DNA of 64,000 nucleotides from Yarrowia lipolytica. Lineage: Eukaryota; Ascomycota; Dipodascomycetes; Dipodascales. The notes under the pieces were generated by a model that ran no database searches, had not been told where the DNA came from, and saw nothing but the letters and a program-made list of their open reading frames with translations. The stretch lies in assembly GCF_001761485.1 (NCBI RefSeq), contig NC_090773.1, forward strand, positions 2,294,001 to 2,358,000, given 5' to 3'. A program made the translations under genes and the position numbers. Below are positions 43,670-53,846 of this stretch, in pieces (the stretch's first letter is position 1; each line of letters opens with the position of its first letter).

Positions 43670-45055
43670 ATGTCGCCCAATGACTCTGGCAACGAGCATG
43701 GGATTTTCCCACCGCGGAGCCAGCCTGCTCCGCCCTCCACGGCTCCCACTGCGTCTCCGTCATCCCGTTTCACCTCTCTCTCGCCCTACCCGCGGCCCAT
43801 CGGCGACCATCACTCGCTGGAACAGACATCGTTTGGGAGTTCTCCTGCTTCGGCGAATTTCCAGGGTCCTCTCAGTGAGTCGTGGCCAGGTCAGTTCCAG
43901 CAATCAGACAAGTTTCAGCAGTCACGCGAGTTTCAACAGTCAGCGTCGTTGCCAGGATATGAGGCGGTAGGTCATGCTCCAGCTCACCTTGTCGGCGATG
44001 CTCATATCTCCGGCAACGGTCGTCCAGCTCACCACGCTCCTCAAGCTCCAACAACAGTCGAACAAAAACCGCGGCTTCAACTGCTCGGCTCCGGAGTGTC
44101 CATCACTGAGGGCGGCGAGGGAGTCATTCCCCAGGAGGCTCTATTTATCGGCGACCCGGGATTCGAACCGTTCCGAGGAGTCGTAGTCAAGCCCAACAAC
44201 CCGGGGGACGACAACCATCCCTGGGGTGCCAAGTATTCCGACCATGGGTTTGAGCGCCCCGGAGGCGAAATTGGAAACTGCGTGACCGGGTATCCTCTGG
44301 CGCGTTTCCGACAACAACTTCAGGGATCGGAACTGCTGGAACAGGTGTCTCAGGCGGTTCGAGAGGTTCCCCGAAGCGCACAGGAGACCGTCTCCAACAC
44401 GACAAATCTGCCCACCGCCGCCGCCAGCGAGGCAATTCCACGCACGATGTTTGAAGGTCCCCAGTTTCCCCAGGCTCCGGGTGAGTCGCGTCTGCTGCTT
44501 CCTTATGAGTATCAACGTGGGGTCCAGAGTGGGATTAAGAGTGGAGTTCTGGACGGGGTTCCTGTCCACGGGGTTCAGAATGGAGTTCCTGTTCATGGGA
44601 TCCCGATCGGTGCTTCCCCTGCTCATCCTCTTCCTCCTGGTCTTCCTCCTGGACTTCTCCCTCCTCTCACCCACCCACTACAGCATTTTCCACTACAGCC
44701 CCTTGCCCCACATCATCTCCCTCCACAGCATATTCCTCAATTGCATCTCTCTCAACAGCATCTCCCCCTACAACCGCCCTTTCCTCCCCACTCGTATTAC
44801 CACTACGGCCCTCCCCACCCCATGGAGTTCCAACCGCATCAAGTCTCCCAACACAAACCGCCGGTGCGGCCCATCACCCCCGATCCTCCCATCCTGGTTC
44901 TCGAAACGCAGTATGGATGTTTAGTAGAAGGACCTTTTTCCGACGGCGGCTGTTTTGGTCTGAAGAAGAAAATTGCCAATCCGCCGGTGCCGTTTGAGAC
45001 GCCGGTGCTCAAGGACGACGATTCGGCCATTCCCGCCGAGACTCTTCTCAAGTGA
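43670..45055 (+). CDS. Pro/Gln/His-rich protein of unknown function
   Basis: The single open frame encodes 461 residues. The N-terminal 120 are Ser/Pro/Gln-rich with FQQS repeats. The centre (about 150-220) is less biased and contains GEGVIPQEALFIGDPGFEPF. Residues about 285-395 are proline-, histidine- and glutamine-rich with short direct repeats (GVPVHG; LPPGLPPGLLPPL). The C-terminus has LETQYGCLVEGPFSDGGCFG and a charged tail. No known domain was recognised; the composition resembles fungal transcription regulators or RNA-associated proteins. Two GTGAGT words lie inside the frame, but reading through keeps it open, so no intron is proposed. The length of the frame and its codon use make a real gene likely. 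Confidence 0.6.
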   Translation: MSPNDSGNEHGIFPPRSQPAPPSTAPTASPSSRFTSLSPYPRPIGDHHSLEQTSFGSSPASANFQGPLSESWPGQFQQSDKFQQSREFQQSASLPGYEAVGHAPAHLVGDAHISGNGRPAHHAPQAPTTVEQKPRLQLLGSGVSITEGGEGVIPQEALFIGDPGFEPFRGVVVKPNNPGDDNHPWGAKYSDHGFERPGGEIGNCVTGYPLARFRQQLQGSELLEQVSQAVREVPRSAQETVSNTTNLPTAAASEAIPRTMFEGPQFPQAPGESRLLLPYEYQRGVQSGIKSGVLDGVPVHGVQNGVPVHGIPIGASPAHPLPPGLPPGLLPPLTHPLQHFPLQPLAPHHLPPQHIPQLHLSQQHLPLQPPFPPHSYYHYGPPHPMEFQPHQVSQHKPPVRPITPDPPILVLETQYGCLVEGPFSDGGCFGLKKKIANPPVPFETPVLKDDDSAIPAETLLK

Positions 45056-46100
45056 CGCGTTTGTTCTGCAAGTGCCGAGACTTTGGTCAGACGTTGACCA
45101 TTCACTAGTAAAGTACAGACTGTCTACGATTCCTCGCCGTTGTACTCCGCTATCGATAGCACGTGTTGTTGCCCTACAGCCATTCCCGGAGACCTGGAAC
45201 ATTCAGTACGATTGAGTGATTAGACCAGTTTTTCAACAACTGTCGGTCGACCAGGTTTGTTTCTCTCTGATACTCGATTTTGTCATCACCAAAAGCTAAA
45301 TGGTTTTTTTGATGTCTCTTCTTTATGGGGGACAATTTCATTGATTCGCCACGAGAAAAAATATGATGACGCAATTTTCTTTCCGTCTTGATGTAAGTCT
45401 CTGCAACTCTCGTCATTCTTCCTCCTCCCTTATAGATCTTCCATCTTGGACATGTTCGGCGTCGTGCATGTCTGTCTAGACACCAGACCCGACTTCAACA
45501 TATTGGTCTTCCAAGGTATCAGCTTCGGTATGGTCTCCCAAAGGCCAAAATTCAAATTTACTTAGAATTTGTTAAGAGGAAAAGTCAGCTGGGGGTTCAA
45601 AAACAATGTTCCGGTCGTGGCAGTAGTTTGAAACATATATAAATAGATAGATAACTTCTTCAATATCTATTATATCAATTTAAATGATTCGTTCAGGTAA
45701 CAAAAACGTAGAGATTTTGACAATTTTAGGTTGGAAGAAGATTATGTTTTGTTAAGAGTTTAGTTGATTAGCTGGAGGACTTACTGTTAGGGGCGACATA
45801 TATAATTGGGTCATAGAGATAGTTCTTCCGAGACGGTCGTATATCCATATATCTGCTCACGTGACTGAATCTCTTTTTTCATAACTTGTCAGCATAATAC
45901 GGGTGAGTAGGAGATTTATGTGAGCGGTCTGAGAGTCGGAGGAGAGTAGTGAAGATGTGCAACTAGGTCAATGGACTGTACAATCGCATTCTGATGTTGT
46001 TTTTCGGGAATAGAGTGGACAAGAGATTATATTGTCAGACCAAATCGTTTCTGAACACTTTTTTGAGCAATTTGCAGGACAGAGACACGTTCTAGTAGCT

Positions 46101-46171
46101 GTTAAAGATGTTCCGGAGTTGTCAAAGGTGTTCCGGAGTTGTTAAAGGTGTTCCGGTAGCAGTGAAAGGTG
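46101..46171. repeat. 20-bp repeat GTTCCGGAGTTGTTAAAGGT
   Basis: There are about three and a half copies with a 20-base period in gene-free sequence. Confidence 0.9.
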
Positions 46172-46486
46172 TACTACTCGCCACCGTTAGCATGAGTTAT
46201 GGCGGGACGTTGACCCGGTCACCAGATTACCAGAGTCGAATGATTAGATGATCGGATCTTCATTCGAGAAACTGCCGCAGCCCAACTAACATTCCAAGTA
46301 AAGTCCCTCCTAATCACAAGTATATTCCGCACAATACTTGACAAAGGTTGTCTATTTAAATGTGTCACAACCCGGGCAAAAAACAAGTCACGTGGTCCAA
46401 ATTTTTCTCGATGTATCAAATAACGGCCGAAACTTCATATATGAGATTTCAGGTTCGTCAAGGCAACTTTGCAGATTCTAGAGAGT

Positions 46487-46609
46487 CTAGTCGGGGATGA
46501 AGTAGTCGAGGATGGAGTAGTCGAGGATGAAGTAGTCGAGGATGAAGTAGTCGAGGATGAAGTAGTCGAGGATGAAGTAGTCGAGGATGAAGTAGTCGAG
46601 GATGAAGTA
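46487..46609. repeat. 15-bp minisatellite AGTAGTCGAGGATGA
   Basis: There are about eight nearly perfect copies with a 15-base period, a multiple of three. The plus strand would encode VVEDE units and the minus strand SSSTT units. No complete gene surrounds it. Confidence 0.95.
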
Positions 46610-47959
46610 TGGTTCTTACACGACTTTTGACAGAGATTAGCTGGAGTATCTAAAGTACTACCATTCGAATTGTACCAATCTCCTGATTCTGGCAGTATCA
46701 ATAACGAGGCATTCGAGCCCAAAGTTCGGTACATTCTCCATTCCTTGCGCTTGGTCTCGTTCAATCTGGCTGTATGGAGAGATACTGGACATCAAAGACG
46801 GCGTTTGAGAAACGCTAGAGTCGGCTGAAAGACCAACTCTTCAGATGAGCTCTTTCTAACAAACCCACAACCGTCCAGATCTGTACACATTGTTCGCCGT
46901 GAACGGCACGATTCTGAACCAGAGACTTGTTATCGGACAAGTTTTACATTCTGAAACTCGACAATGACATTAAACATGGACGATATTCTGACTCCAGACT
47001 CCTGTCCAGCTCAATAGTCCCGACAAAAGTTGCCATTCGTTAACTCCGGTTAACTCCGAATCGGCTCCTCGACTGTCAACGTTCTCTCGACTGTCCACGT
47101 ACTGTCCACGTTTTCTCGACTGTCAACGTTCCTCCACCTTGCTCCACCTTGCATAAAACCCACTCCACCCTGAGCGTCCTCATGTCTCCTCCTGTCTCCT
47201 GACACACGACAGCATCGTGGCATCTCCTTACACCTGCCGTGCTGGTCGTTTGACTGTAGCCTCGTATTGTCTGATGTCAGGTACGGTCTAGCTGCGGAGT
47301 GGAGTTTGCAGGTGTCAGAGTGAAGGCTGACGTTTGGCGTCTGACGTGCGGTTTGACGGGGAGTGGTACGGGTTGGCCGGGGAGTTGACGTTGGGGGAGT
47401 TACGTTGGCGGAGTTACGTTGTTCGACAGCTCCAAGATCTGATATTAGTTGATACTGCGATTCGTAGTCTTTGGTGTCGGTATTCTCGTGTCCCTAGCAT
47501 GGACAATGGTCGTGTTCCAGTCTCTTGGTCAGATTCATGGTCCATCTCTTGTACTACAACGATGTCGACTACTGGAGCTGGAGAGAAGTTGAAGATTGAA
47601 TTCAGCTCGTCGACATCTTTCGATCGACCCGCTTTGGGTCACTTTGCTCTTCTTTAGCCTGCTCTACAGCAATGTGGATGTTTCGGGCTACCTGGAACCT
47701 GCTAACGAGACCAAAGAAGACACAAGCCGTGTCTACAGCTTCCGCCATGTCCACGAACTACCAGTAGTCGTGTTTCAGCTGGTCTTTGAGTGCAACTAGT
47801 GTAATTTCATCCTTGAAACAATGGTCAGAGATAGTCAGGATGGTCAGAGGTGGCCCGCTGGTCAGAATGGTCAGGGGTGGCCAGTTGGTAAGAGATGATC
47901 CCTCAAGATGGCCGGTCCAAAGACGTGATGTTTCACAACGTTTTAAAACTAGTCGGCCG

Positions 47960-48043
47960 TTTGTCAGCCCTTTGTCAACGCTTTGTCAGCCCTTTGTCAA
48001 CGCTTTGTCAGCCCTTGGCCAACGCTTTGCCAACGCTTTGTCT
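47960..48043. repeat. 22-bp repeat TTTGTCAGCCCTTTGTCAACGC
   Basis: GCTTTGTCA and CCCTTTGTCA units alternate, giving about four copies of a 22-base higher-order unit. Confidence 0.9.
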
Positions 48044-49586
48044 AACACCGCTAACACCGTCTCAGTTCACTAGTCTGCACTAGTTACTGATATTTATCCT
48101 GTTTAATACGTCATCTGTAGAAACCGAAGCCACTATACACTCCAACCTGGTGATTGGCCATCTCTACAGTACCTACTACACTTGGAGCTGAGCCGTCTTC
48201 CTAGTGCTGTCTATGGAACCCGAGATGGGAAAATGGTACCGTTTTATAGCGCCAATGAGTGCCTTGTCGCGCTAAACAGGGCCCAAAAAGGTCTCCACAT
48301 AACTGGGCTGTTCAATTTGGTGTCTCGCGCCAATGATGGTCTAGTGTGTGGAGATGCACTATCGGCGCGAATAGAGCACTCGATATGGGAGCTTTTTTTG
48401 GCCAAAGCCGGTATCAACCAAGCCCCTCGTGATTGCAAATCACCCTCTAATCATTTATTGCCGTTATCTTTGGATTATTCTATGATAATCAAACCCACAA
48501 CCACCGTTGGAAGCCCGCACCCCAACAAGTCCAAATTCCCTCAGAACCCAGGCTCTGGCCAAGTGAAGACATACAAGGGCCAAAATCTATCGTCCACGGT
48601 CGCTATACGTCCTTAGCGGAAGTCTTTTCGGGTCTGATTCTTGAAGATGGTCTTTCTCTTTCGGAAATGGAGTCGTCCAACAGACAAGTACATTTAGCGA
48701 TTACTTCCATGGTTCGATTCTCGTATATCAGGAGTTTCCCCTAAAAGCCGCGCCCAAAAGGTACAGGCGAGACACCAGGCTGATTTGACACCCGGCGGAA
48801 ATCCATTCCTACCCTAACTCGACGTCTGGACCCAAAAAAATAGACCGTCACGGGTACCTTTACTGGCCGGGAAGTTTTGGTTCAAGCTTAGCCACTTGAC
48901 ATCGGACAATGGGGCCCGAAAAAGGACTTGGGCAACGTGCCAAACGGTCACAGCTGCTCTCCGGACGCCAGCAAACCCAGCCGTGGTCTCTGGTTTGCCA
49001 CACCGTTCTTCAATCCCCTTCTACAGCCCCCAAACCACGGCGCCCCGCCAAAAAACTACTTTGCACATCCCGACCGATCGAGGAGGGATCTACGGGGCTG
49101 TGACGATCCCTGCTGGACCGGGAAACGCCCACGGGGCGGGGAAGATGGAGGGCTAGCTTTTGGTCCTTGTTTCCGAGACATTTAGTCGTCTTTTGGCCGT
49201 CTGAAACCTCCTCTGCTGTCTCACTGGTCAGCAAAGTTATCCGGGGAAATACGTGGTCAACAGGCAGCAGCTGAGACTCGATCCTCCATTTTCCGCGGAC
49301 ATGTTGCATGGCGACCGAGGTCTTTACATTGTTCCATCGCCGTGTCTTGCTAGACCGACTCAGGATTCTCGGTTTTACTTGACAGCCGGGATACTTGATT
49401 TTACTTAATTTTACTTGACATATTACGGGATTTACTTGACAAATATTTACTCTGCTTTACCAGTCCTCACTGAATCCAAGCGCTCTCTCGTATTCAGATT
49501 ACAAACGTACCTTATCAAGGCCACGTGGAGCATCGAAGAGCGACATATACACGGCTTGTACGAGTTTTCATGTAGGTATTTTTTTA

Positions 49587-49708
49587 TTTTGAATTTTGTT
49601 TGAATTTATTTTGAATTTTTTCCCTCTGAATTTTGTTTGATTTTTTCCTTTGAATTTTCTAGATTTATTTTGAATTTTGCATTTTAATTTTTTCCCCCTT
49701 TTAATTCC
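49587..49708. repeat. TTTGAATTTT repeat tract
   Basis: T-rich sequence with about ten TGAATTTT words. Low complexity, non-coding. Confidence 0.85.
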
Positions 49709-50039
49709 TCCATTTTAAAATTGCGCTAACGGAGTCGGAGCTCGGAATTCTGCAAACGCCGAACATGCCAGGCACTTTTGCAACCGACTCTGCTCGGGCA
49801 AAAAGAGTCGATAAACACACGACAAAAACAACCGAGCCGTCGAGACACCACCATGGATCTGTACGACTCTTGTGGTGACCTTTTCGGACCGCGTTTCACC
49901 GCCCTTTAGCTCTGAGTCATAGCAGAGAAAGAAACAAAACCCGCCGTAATATAATGGGGTCTCACAATCCAGCCACGCGCCCGATTTTTGTTTCGTATCC
50001 GCATCTAGAGTCGGCGTCCATGACAGTGACGACAGAACG

Positions 50040-50185
50040 GGTGTAACCCCCAAAACTCCTCGTGTGTCAGATCGGAAGAGCGGTTCAGCTGACCCCCAAC
50101 TGGCCCCGTGTAACCCCCAAACTGCCCCCCCATGGTAACCCCCAACTACCCTCGTGTAACCCCCAACTGGCCCCCTGTGTAAACC
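50040..50185. repeat. GTGTAACCCCCAACTGGCCC repeat with embedded adapter-like sequence
   Basis: About five degenerate copies of a C-rich unit of about 21-26 bases. The stretch 50069-50089 does not fit the unit and equals 21 bases of a standard Illumina paired-end adapter (see findings). Confidence 0.85.
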
Positions 50186-51039
50186 TAACACATTCCCCCG
50201 TGTGCTCCACCGATGGTGACGTTCAAGCTCCCAGCTGTCTCGCGCCGATCCACCATACAGTTTTACGTTCATTCCGGCCTCGTAAACGTGGCCAACAACA
50301 TGTCCCATGTAAATGGCGATACGGGCCAGACCAAAAAAAAAAAAAAAAAATTCACGAGAGAAATACCTCCCTGTTCGCCGCCATATCTTTCACGTGCAAA
50401 ACGGTTGCAAAAGCGGTTGCAAGCGGCCGTTTGGACCATTCCTGAGGCCGTTTGTCAACACCGCAACGGGAACCACAACGGGGGAAGGGGGGGAAGGCGA
50501 TCTCGCCCAAAAATGATGTCATGTGACCGCAGAAAGTGCCGACAGGCTCGTCTCGCTGCGTTTGATTCGCTGGTTGTCATTTCAGGCGCCTATCGCGTCG
50601 TTTTAGTGTCCATTTCGGCCTCTTTGGCGGTCTCCGGAATTCGGTCCAAATTTTAAATCCAAGACAATGGTCCCAATCTGACCCTTTGGGGGATGTGCAT
50701 AATGCATATGTACAATGAGGTTATGAGGGGGCGGGGCAAAAATACGAGTTATGGGAGGGGGATTTTGGATTGAGATTTGAGAGGATTCGAATCATGTCGC
50801 TTTTGTTATGTCCATCTTCTGATTTTTCTGATTTTATATCATTTTTTTCTATTTTATCTGATTATGTCTGATTTTTATATTCATTTTTTATTCATCAATA
50901 ATCCGCCGGAAGCGGCGTGGCGAAATGCAGCACAATAAACGCAGCACAATAAACGCACGGTGGCCCAGTTCATTTCCAGCCGCAGCTGTGCATATGACAA
51001 TGGGAGAATAGGGGAATTAAAAATAAATAAAAATAAAAT

Positions 51040-51185
51040 CAGGTAAAATCATATAAATCGTATAAAACTCAGGGTAAATCATATAAATCCGTATAAATCA
51101 AGATAAATCGTAATAAATCAGATAAATCCGTATTAAATCATATAAATCATATAAATCAATATATAAATCAACAATCAATCAACAT
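51040..51185. repeat. ATAAATC-rich AT tract
   Basis: Words such as CATATAAATC and CCGTATAAATCA recur about twelve times in AT-rich DNA. It may act as an origin-like or centromere-like tract, but that is only inferred. Confidence 0.75.
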
Positions 51186-53846
51186 CAATCAACATCAATC
51201 AAAATATAATCAGCACGAAATTAACTACTCGTAGTAACATCATCTTACCAGAACGACATCATTTCATTTTGGTTTCAGCGCATCAAATTTTCTCCAATTT
51301 TTGATACTGCACAAAAACGCGTCCAAATTAACTCTACCTAATTGGATGGCGATCTGGGGTAAAAAAATAATACAAATAATAAATAAATACTAAATATAGG
51401 ATCGTCACTATTTGTCAAGACACACCTCTTACACAACACAAAGCAAAACCGGGAGCCGCAGGAGCCGTAGAAACCGTCCTGTCACGTGATCGAAGTCTTC
51501 ATTTGGCGCGGATTTCTACCACCTGCCAGTCCATTTGACCCATTTTCCGATTGAATTGATTATTTTTATTTCCCCAACGATCGCCAATAGATGCAGAGAT
51601 TAAAAAAGTAATATATATAAATAAGTTACAGAAATCAAATAGATTATTAAAAAAACATTAGTTCCCCTAAACAGAAAGAAATACTTTCAATAAAATAAAC
51701 GAACACCCACAAATTAATTCACATCAACTACTTGCACAACCGCACATTGCTCGACGTCATCCGTTTCAAGCGGCTTAGAGAAATTGTTCTCTAGGGTTTT
51801 AGGGTTTACACATATGATATTTAGGTTAGGGTTTGTTAAAAAGCCTAAATTCGCCGAGTTGCGAGACCGATTGGTTCCGAGATATTCGCTTAATAAACCG
51901 GTCCAGAACGGTGGCAAAAACTGGGCGGAAAATGGGAAAAAGAGATTTGAGGTTGTGGTTGACTCGGTCACCTGTGGATTGATATATTGTTCCTATTTTC
52001 AAGGATTTTCCCCGTTTTTTACCGACTTTCTGCGCCTCTCAAGCTATGACATTTGATGCATATCTGTGTGGCCAAATAATAAAAATGCAACGAAAATAAT
52101 AAAATCAAGTAAATCAAGTAAATCAAATAAATCAAAAAGAAATCAAAAAAATGTTGTTAAAAATGTCGTTAAAATTCAAAAAAATCTGACTGCAGAAAAC
52201 CCGCCTATGCATCTCCAGCCATTCAGAGAGTGCGTCAGACGAGATTCTACTTCCTCCACCACCAGCATCCCTCCAACCTCCCGCCGTCCTAAACTGATCT
52301 CATGGCCACCCCATCGAACACTTAGCTCCCCCAACATTTTGGCAAACTTTGACAGTATCAAAATGTCAAAATGTAGGTGAATAAATATGCTTTAAGAAAA
52401 CAAGGTTTAATATTTAGGTTGGGTTTTGCGCTTTCATGTACGGAGAACCAACTTTACGCTTTTTTCTTTATTTCCCAATAACGTTACGGTTTTGCTCTTT
52501 GTGCCCCAGATTTCGGATCAGGTCTCATGCATGCCGAATAGTTTAAATTTTTAGGGCAAAAACGGCACTGGGAACCCTCACAAAGGTCCTCGGGGCCCAA
52601 AAGCCCAATTAAATCCCGTGAGAAAATTGCCCCGAAAATACAAAAAAAGAACCCCCAATTCAGCCACTATTTTCGTCCTCCCTGCTTCGCGCCCGCATTT
52701 TTCCTGCGCCCGCCACACCCCAAAGATCGCCAACGCATCTGCATCAAAGGGGCTTCTTGTACCGGTAATTAGATTGGTTGCGTCCTCAGGCAAGAGGCAC
52801 AGCGGCTCCAAACTAGGTGCGCAAATCCAGCCAATGGTTAGGTTTGTGTATCAAGTGAAATAATATCGATATGTGCGAAAATCTGGGGTTGGCGGGATCC
52901 GGGGATGGGCTTTTGAGGCTGAAAAGTCGACCGAAACGCGTCGCGTAAAACGGAAATGTGCTCTCTGAATCGAGACGAACAGATTGGTGATATTTGGAGG
53001 GAATTTCAGCCACTTTTCAACCCAATGAATAGCCCCTAAAAAACGCTCCAGCGGACATGTCCTGCCGATATGTATTTTAAACTTGCCCAAAAGCTGGGGT
53101 TGGCGCAATACGGCCCTGTCGATAATTTAGAGTTTGACAGAGACTTTCGGAGCAGCAAAAAAATGATGACAAAAAGTGCCAAAAATTTGGACGTAAAGTG
53201 GGAACAAAATCTGCTGAGTACTTAGCATCATATTTCCAACTGAACAAAGAATATCTGTCTTTGGTCAATCGTTATTCCTGATTTTCCCTGATTTTTCCTG
53301 ATTTTCCCTGGTTTTTACTTCACCCATTAAATCCTGTGGCATCGCCCTGCAATCCATCCTTTGCCCTAACCCCGTCAGCTGAGAATCCCCGGATTTCCTT
53401 GTTTCCAATTAGAACAAGGCCAGTTCAGAAAAACAAGCAAAACCCAGAAGTAGAGTTTGTCCTTGTCAAGTCTTCTGATTTTGCTTATTTGGGGAGGATA
53501 CTTCCAAACCCTAACCTTAATAGCCAAGGTTTGGGCATTTGTACCCAATCCCAGAAAAATGCCGGCCGGGGGAAGTTGCAATATAATGAGCTTGTGCACC
53601 CTGCCAAAACGCAGATACAAGTGTTTATATTTGGATTTTTCGCGCGATCCAAAAGCTTTCTCCCCGACCTCCCCTTGCGCACGAAGATTCCGGCTCGACC
53701 TTTCGCCTCACGCCCGAATCGATCCTGGGACATTCCCTCCCCACCATTTCTCGTTCCCCCCCCCCCAATCGCCACCCAACAAGTCGCTTGTCGCTGCGCA
53801 TTAAGCTTTTTTTTGCGCACCACCAAGAGCAGAAACCACCTCGAAA

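Larger units (their letters stand above)
45056..53846. other. 8.8-kb gene-free, repeat-rich stretch
   Basis: Neither strand has a coding region I can support. The stretch contains at least six simple tandem repeats, AT-rich tracts near 49.6 and 50.8-51.7 kb with recurring ATAAATC words, and telomere-like GGTTAGGG words near 51.8 kb. Such long gaps are unusual in this genome, where spacers are normally 1-2 kb. A centromere, replication origin or other chromosomal element is possible, but nothing in the sequence proves it. Confidence 0.6.

Noticed and set aside
44155-44180. tRNA-like B-box GGTTCGAATCCC on the minus strand
   Set aside because: The flanking bases do not form a T-arm, no A-box lies at the right distance, and it is inside a long coding frame.
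48182-48616. 144-codon open stretch on the plus strand
   Set aside because: It begins with TTG, has no protein family or splice signals, and such runs are expected by chance in a window this long.
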